Below, piece by piece: positions 46,501 to 54,491 of a stretch of DNA of 64,000 bases. Within the stretch, counting starts at the first letter, position 1, and the number at the start of each line of letters is the position of its first letter. Position numbers and translations under genes: made by a program. Origin of the DNA: CAIMUS01 sp963708455 (GTDB lineage Bacteria > Pseudomonadota > Gammaproteobacteria > Competibacterales > Competibacteraceae); NCBI GenBank assembly GCA_963708455.1, contig CAVPSQ010000004.1, positions 1,527,290 through 1,591,289 on the forward strand, given 5' to 3'. The notes under the pieces are model-generated. The model was not told where the DNA came from and made no database searches. It worked only from the letters and a program-made list of their open reading frames with translations.

Positions 46501-48246
46501 AGTAAACTCTACAAATTCAGAAGATGAACTTGATTGGGGTCTAGGAAAACCATCCTGACCTACATAATGTGCATGTTTTTTATCTGCTTCAATCGAGGGA
46601 GAATAGACGAACCCCCATACCATTTTCTCCAGTTTGTTATAGGCTTTTTCATAAACGACCTGCTCTTGCGAGTCGTAAATAAACCTCCATTGGCATTCAT
46701 GTAAGGGGTTGAATTGATTCAAAGAAGACTTGAAATAGGTTCCTACACCATTATTGGCATTACACTCTTCCCGACTGTTAATTGCTATTACCTTTTCTAT
46801 AGGATTTCTAATTCCATGCCGGATAAATTTTAGTGATACTGCCCGATGCTTAACTTGTTCCAGTGTAAGTTGTCCCACACCGACCGGCCTTCCCAAACGC
46901 TTGGCAAAAGCATTGTAATACTTTAAATCCTCACGCCATTCAGAGTACCAGATCCATAAATAGCCGCTCCCCGACAGTAACAGAATTAGCCCAACAACTC
47001 CCAACCCAATTTTAAAACTTCTAGGCATTCGCCAGCGGGGGCGACTGTGCAATATCGGCTGGGTCAGACTGTCGTGGCTCAATTCGTAGTAATAGCTCTC
47101 CAATCGCTCTTCCTTGCGGAGCAGGCGCGCATCCACCAGGGTTTGCAGGGCCGGTGGACGCAGTTTGTACACCTTTTTAATGTTGTTCTCGACCAGGCTG
47201 ACCCGATAGCCTTCCGGGCTCAGCAGACCCTCCTCACACAGCAGCCGTGCCCGTCTGCGCAGTCGGCGCTTCGGCAAACGGCGAATGGCGTCCAGATAAA
47301 AATTCTGGAGAATTTTTTCCATCGCCTTGCGACCGCCCAGATAAGCACGATCCACCCGGATATCCCGTTTGCCCTGCGCTTGCTCCTGCTGGACCTTCTG
47401 TTCCATCTGCCGGCACAGCACCTGCAACTGAAATGGCTCAATTTCCCCGGATTTCCCTCCTAGAAAATTCAATATCTCCTCGATCGCGCCGTCATCATAA
47501 GTAAAGGCCTGTGTGAAAAATTCCGCCGCCTCGAACTGCGCCGGTTCCACCACCGCCAGTCGGGCCTGCGCCCGGTTCAGCGGCGTCAGCCGAAAACGGT
47601 CGTTCAGGATTTGCGGCGCCTCAGTCGTCAGTTCCTGCAAAGCGCCCAGATAATCCTCCCGCAGGCTCAGAATAATCTTCACTGCTGGCGGTTTATCGCT
47701 GTAAGGCAGTTCTTCTCCAAGCTGGAGCCGCTCCCGCACCCGCTGCGGCAGACGGCTGCCAATGAGATCACCCAACTCGCGCGCCAACCAGCGCCGGTTG
47801 TCCACGCTTTGCAGGGTAAAAATCTCCTCGAACTGATCCAGCACCAACACCGGGGTCTGGAGGCTGTCGCCGCACCAGAACACCGCGGTTTTGAAGAATT
47901 CCCACAAACCGGCCGTCTCTCCCGGCGTATAGTCGATGCCCAAGGCGGAGCAGGTTTTATTGATCTCATCCGTGAGTACAGTCATCAAAGGCAGTTCGGG
48001 CCGGTTCAGGCGCACCGGCAGCGGCAGGAAGTTCTGCTCCCGCAAGCGGGGAAACACCCCTGCCTGCAACAGCGAGGTTTTGCCCAGTCCCGACTTGCCG
48101 TACAGAATCAGCAGATGGACGCTCAGAACCTGGTACAGCAAGGCGCTGATTTCCTGATCCCGACCAAAAAACAGCAGCCGGTCGTGCTCCGTATCGGTAA
48201 ACGGCCGGGCGCCGGGATAACGATCATTATGGTTGGTTGCGTTCAT
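43582..48246 (-). CDS. Membrane-anchored nSTAND ATPase with YD-like repeats and PDZ domain
   Basis: About 1554 residues. Residues 1-400 are an nSTAND1-type NTPase: YPGARPFTDTEHDRLLFFGR, Walker A GKSGLGKT (50-57), Walker B VLVLDQFEE (133-141), then a winged-helix region. One membrane helix follows (about 411-434), with basic residues before it, so the N-terminus should be cytosolic. After a short domain come about 16 repeats of 32 residues (core KYDERGNQIEWAYFD, then TAGQPTLHKDGYHRSTA), two copies of a longer module (FKKKQWRYYPGG), and a PDZ-like end (VLPDRPAAKMGIKAGDVFID). STAND proteins are signal-triggered switches. ATG 48246 overlaps the SIR2-TIR stop by 4 bases. Its trigger is unknown. 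Confidence 0.88.
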   Translation of the reverse strand: MNATNHNDRYPGARPFTDTEHDRLLFFGRDQEISALLYQVLSVHLLILYGKSGLGKTSLLQAGVFPRLREQNFLPLPVRLNRPELPLMTVLTDEINKTCSALGIDYTPGETAGLWEFFKTAVFWCGDSLQTPVLVLDQFEEIFTLQSVDNRRWLARELGDLIGSRLPQRVRERLQLGEELPYSDKPPAVKIILSLREDYLGALQELTTEAPQILNDRFRLTPLNRAQARLAVVEPAQFEAAEFFTQAFTYDDGAIEEILNFLGGKSGEIEPFQLQVLCRQMEQKVQQEQAQGKRDIRVDRAYLGGRKAMEKILQNFYLDAIRRLPKRRLRRRARLLCEEGLLSPEGYRVSLVENNIKKVYKLRPPALQTLVDARLLRKEERLESYYYELSHDSLTQPILHSRPRWRMPRSFKIGLGVVGLILLLSGSGYLWIWYSEWREDLKYYNAFAKRLGRPVGVGQLTLEQVKHRAVSLKFIRHGIRNPIEKVIAINSREECNANNGVGTYFKSSLNQFNPLHECQWRFIYDSQEQVVYEKAYNKLEKMVWGFVYSPSIEADKKHAHYVGQDGFPRPQSSSSSEFVEFTYSPEGDEILRTYFDRLRNPQQGPDKEFRRQHEFYPNGLVKKITSLDSDGRPMNDAAGNSGLRLVYDSLGNTIEAIAFDADGRPVRVKDGWCKFTAKYDEHGNQIEWAYFDTAGQPTLHKDGYHRSTAKYDKHGNKIEWVFFDAANQPMTVKDGYHLITGKYDERGNQIEWAYFDIVVQPILHKDGYHRSTAKYDERDNPIEWAYFDTDGKPTLDKIDRTHKMTARYDERGNQSEWAYFDAASQPILHKDGYHRSTAKYDERGNKVEWAYFDAANRPMALKNGYHLITGKYDERGNRIEWAYFDTDGKSTIDQTDGTHKMTAQYDERGNQIEWAYFDTAGQPTLHKDGYHRSTARYDERGNQIEWTYFDTAGQPTLHKDGYHRSTVKYDGRGNKIEWAYFDAAGQPTLHKDGYHRSTAKYDERGNRIEWVFFDAANRPIALKDGYHLITSKYDERGNQIEWTYFDTAGQPTLHKDGYYKSTVKYDERGNKIEWAYFDAASQPTLHKDGYHRSTAKYDERGNQIEWAYFDTANRPMALEGGYHLVTSKYDEHGNQIEWIYFDTAGQPTLHKDDYHRSTARYDERGNQIEQIFYGINGELVSSSDGFKKKQWRYYPGGQKAEEIVIGLDGSKGFTKQITRYDEAGQEVYQGFFDDQDKPAHTNKNFTEIFGYSEITSEYRSDGRLGILRFSGFEPERNYATMVITLNNQGKPQEIAYFDATGKPASDQNDFHKLIAQYDEHGNRTEQAYYGINGELVSSSDGFKKKQWRYYPGGKKAEEIVIGLDGSKGFTKQITRYDEVGREVYQGFFDDQDKPAYTNQKFTTPFGYSETTSEYAPSGKLIITHLTGFEPYWGYAQMMINFDEEGNPLKSTCFDSNGQPVETEVLVTFVLPDRPAAKMGIKAGDVFIDYDGKPIKDVYHFIIQRQEEPADDPPKELHVRRDGEILSFWISPGKIGVGLQGRGIISAATHSSERQ
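44113..44768 (-). repeat. Duplicated module in the nSTAND gene (156-codon period)
   Basis: The segment around 44113-44300 and that around 44581-44768 are nearly identical in DNA and protein (GINGELVSSSDGFKKKQWR ... LDGSKGFTKQITRYDE). They are offset by 468 bases, keeping the frame. This is a second, larger repeat layer beside the 96-base repeats. Confidence 0.85.
44730..46240 (-). repeat. About 16 tandem 96-base coding repeats
   Basis: In-frame 96-base (32-codon) units encode variants of KYDERGNQIEWAYFD plus a TAGQPTLHKDGYHRST-type linker. Adjacent units are very alike, and linkers alternate between a few types (TLHKDGYHRST, MALKNGYHLIT, KPTLDKIDRTHKMT). They look like products of recent unequal exchange and resemble YD/RHS-type repeats. 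Confidence 0.9.
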
Positions 48247-49562
48247 GCCGCCTGCCTCCGCCGCCGCTGCCAATCCTCATTAATCGCGGTAGCCAGTTCG
48301 CGAACATTCTGCGGCTGGGCCGGGTTCAGTGCTATGACATGCAAACTGGCCAGGCTGGCCAGCAGTTGGCAGGGAGCAAGCTGAGCGGGAATGATAAATC
48401 GGAAATCTTCCCCAAAGCTTTTCTGGCGCTCGAGCGCCATCGCAATTTCCTTGTAACAATAGCTTTCCACTCTGCCGACCATGTTCGGACTTTGCAGCAC
48501 CACCACATAATCGACCTGTTTCTGGATCACGTGCGGAATAAGCTGCTCCCAGTTATCACCACCGCGCAGGTTCTGCTGATCCAGCCAGACCCCGATCCCC
48601 AGCGCCTGCAACTGCTGTCTCAACTGAGCCACAAGGTCTCGATCCAAATGGCTGTGACAGAGAAATACCCGTGGCGCATCGACTGGCGGCTTCGGGGCCG
48701 GTCGGGTTACGCTGCTGACCAATCCGCTATAACGCTGCCCTAATTCCTCGGCGAAGGCCTGCCAGGACAGATGCTTGAACTCGATGCAATGCGTGCGTCC
48801 GAAAAACACGGCGGTCTCCGGCTCGTCCGGATGGGCGAAAAAGGACCTGTCTTCCAATGCCAGGGAACGATCCTGATGACCATAGGCTTTCAGCACATGC
48901 AGTAAAATCCGCACAAACCAGCGGCCGAAGCCGAAGCCGATGAATAGAAACGAGGTTTTGTGAGTGCTGAAGCGCGCGGTGATATAAGGCGGTAAGGCAG
49001 GGGAGCCTTTGACCACATTCACCAGAAAATCCAACATATCGTTTTCCGTCAATACCAGGGAATCCAGTTCTTCCAGAGCGCCATAGAGATAATAGACCAG
49101 CGGACGGGCGGGACTGGCTTCCGCCAGGTTGAAAGCGCGCTCATCCCGGAAATGATAATAAGCATACTCCGGGGACTTGCCGGCGGCGAGCAGGGCATTC
49201 CAGAAAAAATAATCGAAGCTGGTATTCACGCACAGCGAAAAGGGCAAGGCCGCCAGTTCTTGATGCAGCCGTGTGGTGGCCTGAGAATACGGTGCATAAA
49301 AGTCTCGCACCACCACTTCCAAATCCGTCCGGCCGCGAATGTGCTGCAGAAATCCTTCGGCGACATGAGCCAGGTCATTCCGATTGACCACTTCAGCGTT
49401 AGGCAGCTTCTCCGCCAGCGAGTACGCCAAGCGGGTGGCGAGCGGTCGGCCTTCGGGATCGTCGGGATCGATGGCGGCGCCGGGCCCCAGCACCAGAATG
49501 CAGTTCCCCCGCTGAATGGTCAGCAGCAGGCGTTCCCAGTCTTTATCATTGAGTTTTTCCAT
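48243..49562 (-). CDS. SIR2-TIR fusion protein (putative NADase effector)
   Basis: A 439-residue cytosolic protein with two NAD-consuming folds. Residues 1-285 are SIR2-like: NCILVLGPGAAIDPDDP (18-34), VNTSFDYFFW (112-121), YYLYGALEELDSLVLTENDM and FLFIGFGFGRWFVRILL. Residues 298-430 are a TIR domain: RVFLCHSHLDRDLVAQLRQQ, GVWLDQQNLRGGDNW and SPNMVGRVESYCYKEIAMAL, where Glu372 fits the catalytic glutamate. Both domain types are known effectors of phage-defence systems that kill by NAD+ depletion. It is coupled by a 4-base overlap to the nSTAND gene, which suggests sensor-effector pairing. Activity is inferred. Confidence 0.87.
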   Translation of the reverse strand: MEKLNDKDWERLLLTIQRGNCILVLGPGAAIDPDDPEGRPLATRLAYSLAEKLPNAEVVNRNDLAHVAEGFLQHIRGRTDLEVVVRDFYAPYSQATTRLHQELAALPFSLCVNTSFDYFFWNALLAAGKSPEYAYYHFRDERAFNLAEASPARPLVYYLYGALEELDSLVLTENDMLDFLVNVVKGSPALPPYITARFSTHKTSFLFIGFGFGRWFVRILLHVLKAYGHQDRSLALEDRSFFAHPDEPETAVFFGRTHCIEFKHLSWQAFAEELGQRYSGLVSSVTRPAPKPPVDAPRVFLCHSHLDRDLVAQLRQQLQALGIGVWLDQQNLRGGDNWEQLIPHVIQKQVDYVVVLQSPNMVGRVESYCYKEIAMALERQKSFGEDFRFIIPAQLAPCQLLASLASLHVIALNPAQPQNVRELATAINEDWQRRRRQAA

Positions 49563-49798
49563 GGTAATCCAGCATCTATCTTATGTTGCCATGAATAGTG
49601 TCGGTCTGGTTGTGCAATCCTTTGCTAGCCGGTGTTCCTGCTCGTGGTCTGAACAGCCACTCAAATTGGCCAGGGTGCGTTTTTTCCCCTGGCCTTGGTC
49701 GCGTACGACTCCCGTAATAGAACCCATCAATCGCGAGCCTCCCGTCCCGGGAGGCTGCGCTCTCCCCGCGTCACCGCGGCAATGCATCGGCAAGGCGC

Positions 49799-50440
49799 TT
49801 AGGGCGCCGGCACGACCTGGTAGTAGACACCGTTGGCGCCATAGACCGGCTTAACCCACGCACTGCCGCACTGGTAGTACACGCCGGCGCCACCGGGCGA
49901 ATAGCAGCCGGCAGGCAGCGTCGCGTAGGTCGCACCCATCGCATACTCGGCGCTGGCCGCACCGACGGCCGCGCCCGCGGCCATACCGACCGCCGCGCCG
50001 GCGGCAGCGGCTCCCGCCGGCCAGCCGCCACAGTTGCCGCAACCGGAGCCGTAGGAGTTAACGGTGGCGGGCGGATAGTACGGATGGTAGCCCCCGCCGT
50101 AGTAGGGGCTGGTGTGGTACGTGCCGCCGGAGGCGCTGTTCCAGTCCGTGCCTTGCCCGTAGGTATGCGTCGCGCTGCCACCGTAGGGGTTGGTGAAGCT
50201 CGTCTGCCCCGACCCTTGATCGTGCGTCGCAGTGTCACCGTAGCGACCGGTCGCCGTCGTGCCCTCGCCATAGGTATGGGTCTCGCTGCCACCCCAGGCG
50301 TCGGTCCGCGTCGTGGATCCCGACCCTTCCTCGTGGGAGGTGTCACCTCCCCAGCTATTCGCATGCGACCAGGCCGCAGCCGGCCCCGGCAAGGACAGCG
50401 TGATCATCAGACCTGCAAGCGTAATGACGATTCTGTTCAT
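49799..50440 (-). CDS. Secreted Gly/Ser/Tyr-rich protein
   Basis: A 213-residue protein with a signal peptide (IVITLAGLMITLSLPGPAAA). The mature part is low-complexity, with degenerate repeats of WGGxxTHTYGxGTTxT type, then an Ala/Gly-rich membrane-like stretch (AAAAGAAVGMAAGAAVGAAS), and a conserved end with AGCYSPGGAGVYYQCGSAWV. Function unknown; surface or cell-wall material is a guess. GGAG lies before ATG 50440. A frameshifted near-copy lies at 58735-59381. The DUF2092 gene ends 11 bases upstream on the same strand, so the two probably form an operon. Confidence 0.8.
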   Translation of the reverse strand: MNRIVITLAGLMITLSLPGPAAAWSHANSWGGDTSHEEGSGSTTRTDAWGGSETHTYGEGTTATGRYGDTATHDQGSGQTSFTNPYGGSATHTYGQGTDWNSASGGTYHTSPYYGGGYHPYYPPATVNSYGSGCGNCGGWPAGAAAAGAAVGMAAGAAVGAASAEYAMGATYATLPAGCYSPGGAGVYYQCGSAWVKPVYGANGVYYQVVPAP

Positions 50441-50450
50441 GGATGGCTCC

Positions 50451-51338
50451 TTACTTTGACTTGGGAGGCTGCGGTTCGGACGGCTTGTCCTGCGCCACAG
50501 GCGGCTTCGACCCCGACGGAGGCGCCGCCGGATGCTTGAATTCAATACGTTTGGCCGCGCTGGCCTTGGAGGACGCGAACGCCTCCGCCGCCGCCGGCGG
50601 ATTGAGTTTCCAGTTGGAAAGCTCCACCTGGTGGCGCAGCCGCAGTGGGTCGGCACGATACACCGCCCGCACCAGCCGTGGCAATTTGTCCTCGGCGCCG
50701 ATCCAGAGTTGCACGAACACGTGGTTGTCGGCATAGGCCACCATGTCCGTCACCGTGCCGCCGATTACCTTGGATTGCCCGATGTAAAAGGCGTGGACCA
50801 GGCCCTCGGCAATGTCCTTATAGGGATCGGCGACGATCACGTCGGTGAACGGGAAGTAAATCCCGGTGCGCTCGAACGCGGCCTTGAGCATGGCGTCGAT
50901 CGTCGGCGGCGCCTCAGCGACGGCGACCAGATTTTCAGCCGGCGAGTAAGCGATGACCGTCTTGCCGTCGTAGTAGAACTCCGATGCCGGGCCGTCACCG
51001 GCCGTGAGCACCCGCAGCTTGTTCGGCCGCTCCAGGAGCACCTCGGAAAGCGTGGTGTAGGCGAGCGCGGGGCCGATGCGACTGGGGTGCTCGTAGGTGG
51101 ACAACGCCGTGAACGACAGCGATTTTGCCGCCGCCAGGCGGTCACTCATCGCCTTCAGGAGGTCGAGGGCCTTGGGTTCGAGTACCGGCTTAACCGCCGG
51201 CGCTACTTTTTCGCTCGATGGCTTGACCTGCTCCGACGCCTTCGGCGCGGCTTGTGGCTGCTGGGCGTTCACGCCCGCCGCCAGGAACACGCCTGTCGCG
51301 AGCAGCACGGCGCGCCCGATGAATTGGTACTGGATCAT
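50451..51338 (-). CDS. DUF2092-family periplasmic protein
   Basis: About 295 residues with a signal peptide (GRAVLLATGVFLAAGVNA). LDLLKAMSDRLAAAKSLSFT, PNKLRVLTAGDGPASEFYYD, KTVIAYSPAENLVAVAEAP and HVFVQLWIGAEDKLPRLVRA fit DUF2092, which shares the LolA/LolB-like lipoprotein-carrier half-barrel. The ligand is unknown. It ends in a Pro/Lys tail. ATG 51338 has GAGGAGA upstream; the frame's earlier ATG at 51353 lies in that site. A truncated copy is at 59392-59772. Confidence 0.82.
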   Translation of the reverse strand: MIQYQFIGRAVLLATGVFLAAGVNAQQPQAAPKASEQVKPSSEKVAPAVKPVLEPKALDLLKAMSDRLAAAKSLSFTALSTYEHPSRIGPALAYTTLSEVLLERPNKLRVLTAGDGPASEFYYDGKTVIAYSPAENLVAVAEAPPTIDAMLKAAFERTGIYFPFTDVIVADPYKDIAEGLVHAFYIGQSKVIGGTVTDMVAYADNHVFVQLWIGAEDKLPRLVRAVYRADPLRLRHQVELSNWKLNPPAAAEAFASSKASAAKRIEFKHPAAPPSGSKPPVAQDKPSEPQPPKSK

Positions 51339-51407
51339 CAATTGTCTCCTCATTCAAATTGCAAACAAAGCAGCCCCAGACGGGGCTGCCCGGAATCACC
51401 GATACGA

Positions 51408-51740
51408 TTACTCGCTGGTTTTGTTGTTCCGCTGTGCCGCTTCGAGTTTCTTGATATCCTCGGGCGTCAACTGCGGACGGTCGACCGTGAGCGTGATCTT
51501 GTCGAGCGTGCCGGTGAACTTGAACGGCACCTGGTAGTCCTTGTCATCCACCGGCGTGCCGGTGTCGGCACCCACGTCGAAGTTCTCGTCCCCTTGCAGG
51601 ATCAGCGGCAGCGTCCGCTCCATCTTCTGGCTGGCCACCTCTTTGCCGTCGACCTTGAGCACGCCCGTACCGCTGCGGCCGATGCCGCTCACGTTATTGA
51701 ACGCAAGGGTAGCGATCCCCAACCCATCATACTTGAAATC
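51408..51740 (-). pseudogene. C-terminal fragment of an arylsulfatase-like gene
   Basis: About 105 codons reading LAFNNVSGIGRSGTGVLKVD, then GKEVASQKMERTLPLILQGD and GTPVDDKDYQVPFKFTGTLD. This is the C-terminal beta domain typical of bacterial arylsulfatases. The catalytic N-terminal sulfatase domain (Cys/Ser-x-P-x-R) is absent. A stop precedes the fragment in this frame, and an unrelated signal-peptide ORF (51727-51963) abuts it, so a deletion probably joined two genes. Confidence 0.7.
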
Positions 51741-51963
51741 GCTGCTGCTTCAGTACGTCCACAGGAATTTCGAAGCGCTCGCTGATCGCGACCAGATCGT
51801 CACCCTTGACCGCCACATAAGTAGCGGTGACGGTGTCGTACTGGCCCTGGGCGTGGTGGCGCGGTCCCTTATCGGCAGCCCAGGCGCTGCCGGCAGTGAG
51901 ACAGGCCGTCACGGCCAGGGTTGAGAAAACTCTCAACCCGGCGCTGAGAAATACAGCTCTCAT
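51727..51963 (-). pseudogene. N-terminal fragment of a secreted LysM-like protein
   Basis: A 78-codon ORF with a signal peptide (LRVFSTLAVTACLTAGSAWA) and the start of a LysM-like motif (AVKGDDLVAISERFEIPVDV). It stops abruptly where the arylsulfatase fragment begins. The signal peptide and GAGGAG upstream suggest a real promoter-proximal gene end whose 3' part was deleted. A short secreted peptide could still be made. Confidence 0.6.
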
Positions 51964-52041
51964 CGTGACTACGATCTCCTCGGTTTGGTTGGTCGTGGAT
52001 AAACTGTGATTGGAGCAAGTTTATGTTACTGCATTTACTGG

Positions 52042-52659
52042 CTACGGTTTCTCCACCGCTATCGCCAACGCCTCCGTGATCTGCACCGTCACCGCGTCAC
52101 CCGGCGCCACGTTCGCCAGATCGATGTCCGGATTGACTCTCACCGTTTTGGTTGTGCCGTCCACAAATTGCAGCGTGACTCGGCGGCTCATGGCGTCGAC
52201 AGCCACGACCCGGGCGGTGACTTCCGCCGTCTCGGCCATCACGCCACCCGGCATGGCGCCTTTCGGGGCCAAGGCGACCTCGGCGCCCTCACCGATACTG
52301 GGCGGAGTTCCCGCCTTCCGCAGAAATACGGCCAGTTCCTCGGTCACCGTGACCTTCACCCGGTCTCCGATCCGGATCTGGTCGAAGTTGACGACCTCTT
52401 TACTGACCTTGTAGGTAGCCCGCCTGCCATCCGGCGCGACCAGGGTAATTCTACGGTTGAGCTTATCGATGGCTGCCACGGTGGCGGTCGTTCCGGCGGT
52501 TTCAACTACGATCGCTCCCGGTTCTGCGCTCGGCGCGGTGGCCGACGCCGTCGATCCACCGGTAGGCGTCGAGGTGCAGGCGGTGGTTAACAGCAGAGCC
52601 ACCGGCACGAGCGCCAGGGCCGTCAGCTTGAAGGACTTTTTGAATGGCTTTGTGTTCAT
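52042..52659 (-). CDS. Lipoprotein with duplicated beta domain
   Basis: About 205 residues. The signal peptide ends in the lipobox LLTTAC, so Cys is lipidated. The mature part has two related halves: TVAAIDKLNRRITLVAPDGR ... RIGDRVKVTVTEELAV, and RVVAVDAMSRRVTLQFVDGT ... APGDAVTVQITEALAI. Each looks like a small OB/S1-like beta barrel. I do not know the function. ATG 52659 gives the lipoprotein signal; the longer frame from 52701 does not improve it. It diverges from the AraC-type regulator. Confidence 0.75.
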   Translation of the reverse strand: MNTKPFKKSFKLTALALVPVALLLTTACTSTPTGGSTASATAPSAEPGAIVVETAGTTATVAAIDKLNRRITLVAPDGRRATYKVSKEVVNFDQIRIGDRVKVTVTEELAVFLRKAGTPPSIGEGAEVALAPKGAMPGGVMAETAEVTARVVAVDAMSRRVTLQFVDGTTKTVRVNPDIDLANVAPGDAVTVQITEALAIAVEKP

Positions 52660-52904
52660 TGGATACTGGGTTACCTTGGGTTGAATGGATAACAGCCGCA
52701 CGGTCCAGTAGAACGAGCTGTCCGGTGTCGGTTGACAACTCGGTCAATGGCCTGCGAAGGTTGGTGGATAATTGGATCGAACCTATAAACGTTGAGCGAT
52801 TCACTAATCATTTTCTTATCATTTCACGCCAAACGGGAAAATAAATTTGTCCGCCTGATGCTGGTACCGATGTCCGGCAACCGAGAATAGCTTGAGGAGG
52901 TGTT

Positions 52905-53939
52905 ATGAGACCCATACCGCTGGTTCGCGTGAACGCAATCCTGCCGTTTGTGACATTTCTCAAGGAGATAGGCTCACCCGTGCAGCGGCTCATGACCGCG
53001 GCCAAGCTGCCGATGACGGTTTGCGACAATGCCGAGGGCCTGGTCCCTTTGCACCAGGGTTGCCAGTTTCTGGAACTGGCTGCACGTTCTCAGGGAATCG
53101 AACTATTCGGTCTGTATGCCGGGCAGCGGGGACGGCTCAAAGATTTGGGCGCCTTTGGTCGCTTGGTCTGCGGGTCGCTGACGCTGTATGAAGCGATTAC
53201 CGCGGCTTCCCGGCTGTTGGCCACTCATTGTACGGGCGAGCAGATCTGGCTCAACGTTCAAGGTGAACAGGCGCAGTTGTGGCATCAATTCGTGGCGGGG
53301 CTAGAGCGTGGCCGCCAACAGGCGGACCACTATACCTTGATGCGCTTACTGCAACTCGTTCGTTTAGCCGCCGGGGCTAACTGGCGACCCCGGGAGATTC
53401 ATTTCGAGACTGCTCCGGCGCCTGGCTTGGACCAGTTCGAGCCCCTGGTCGGCGCCAGGCTGAGTTTCAATCAGGAAGCGACCGCCCTGTTTTTTCCAAC
53501 GAATCTATTAAATCTGCCGCTGGAGAAACGGCTGCAGTGGCCGGTGGTACTGCCCGAAACGGAGACCGAGTTGTGGGCGTCGGCGCCAGCCACGGATCTT
53601 GCCGGTTCGGTTCGACAGGTGCTTGGCCTGCTGCTACAGGAAAGATATCCGGCTATCGGGCTGACGGCGGAAGCGGTCGGCGTGAGCAGTCGCACGTTGC
53701 AGCGCTGGCTGGCGGCGGCCAATCTCGATTATTCCCGCCTGGTCGAACAGGTCCGCTTCGAGAAGGCGACGCGGTTGCTGGTAGAGCCGCATATCAACCT
53801 AATCGAAGTTGCTTTCGAACTGGGCTATACCCACCCGGCCAATTTCACCCGTGCCTTTCGGCGCTGGACCGGCGTCTCGCCCAGTCAGTTTCGTTATCTG
53901 CGGCTGGAAAGCGGAGCCGCCTTGAACCCCTCAGGGTAG
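52905..53939 (+). CDS. AraC-family transcriptional regulator
   Basis: A 344-residue regulator. The N-terminal 220 residues match the arabinose-binding-like domain of OruR/ToxR-type members (PVQRLMTAAKLPMTV, GQRGRLKDLGAFGRLVCG). The C-terminal AraC double helix-turn-helix has AVGVSSRTLQRWLAAANLDY and VEPHINLIEVAFELGYTHPA, then RAFRRWTGVSPSQFR. GAGGAGGT precedes ATG 52905. It is divergent from the lipoprotein gene and may control it or the minus-strand envelope genes, which is inference. The effector is unknown. Confidence 0.9.
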   Translation: MRPIPLVRVNAILPFVTFLKEIGSPVQRLMTAAKLPMTVCDNAEGLVPLHQGCQFLELAARSQGIELFGLYAGQRGRLKDLGAFGRLVCGSLTLYEAITAASRLLATHCTGEQIWLNVQGEQAQLWHQFVAGLERGRQQADHYTLMRLLQLVRLAAGANWRPREIHFETAPAPGLDQFEPLVGARLSFNQEATALFFPTNLLNLPLEKRLQWPVVLPETETELWASAPATDLAGSVRQVLGLLLQERYPAIGLTAEAVGVSSRTLQRWLAAANLDYSRLVEQVRFEKATRLLVEPHINLIEVAFELGYTHPANFTRAFRRWTGVSPSQFRYLRLESGAALNPSG

Positions 53940-54314
53940 AAGGTGGTAATCCGACACAGGTAGGTAGTGTCTGACTGAAAACCTCTGTTCTGTATTGTTG
54001 TAGGATGGGTAGAGCAGAGCGTAGCGCCGCGAAACCCATCGTTTTCGCATGGCCCAACGAATGATGGGTTTCGCTCCGCTTGCGCTCCGCTCTACTCATC
54101 CTTGTATCTTGTTTTCCGTGATGGTTAGCTCCCATCACTTGAGGCGGAGGAAGCTTGAACCCATCCTGAAGGCGTAGACCTTGTCGCGTAGATCAAGCCC
54201 TCTATTCTCGCCGGCCACGCCCGCACCGACACTGAACGGTAACTAAGGGGCGAACCCTGCATGAACAAGGTAAGTGGGCGTGATGGTTTTTTTCTCGATG
54301 GATTTACGATCATG
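53940..54314. other. Intergenic region with a large palindromic repeat
   Basis: No gene. It contains an imperfect 100-base palindrome (about 54001-54105) and then the leader of a truncated IS110 transposase. Confidence 0.6.
54001..54105. repeat. Imperfect palindrome of dispersed GGATGGGTAGAGC type
   Basis: It opens with GGATGGGTAGAGCAGAGCG and closes with CGCTCCGCTCTACTCATCC, with GAAACCCATCGTT and ATGATGGGTTTC inside. The two halves are inverted and can fold on themselves. This motif is a common intergenic repeat in beta- and gammaproteobacteria. Confidence 0.8.
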
Positions 54315-54485
54315 ATGTATCTCGGTATTGATGTCTCCAAAGCCAAACTCCACGCCTGCCTGCTGCACCAGCAAGACAAGGGTAAGACCCAGGTGGTTGA
54401 GAACAATCCGCCCGGTATCGCCCTGTTGTTGGTTTGGGCCGCTCGGCACGGGGCTCCCGCCGCTCAGTTGCACGCCGTGATGACA
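54315..54485 (+). pseudogene. 5' fragment of an IS110-type transposase
   Basis: About 57 codons begin MYLGIDVSKAKLHACLLHQQ, the first catalytic block (DVSK) of DEDD transposases of the IS110 family, and run to QLHAVM. Coding homology then ends, and the 3' end of the next minus-strand gene begins within a few bases. The transposase is therefore cut at about 15% of its normal length and is inactive. Confidence 0.8.
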
Positions 54486-54491
54486 GTGTGT

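Noticed and set aside
49736..49756. Hairpin AGCCTCCCG-TCC-CGGGAGGCT as a terminator
   Set aside because: Good stem, but no U-tract on either strand; it is left unassigned between the secreted-protein gene end and the SIR2-TIR promoter region.
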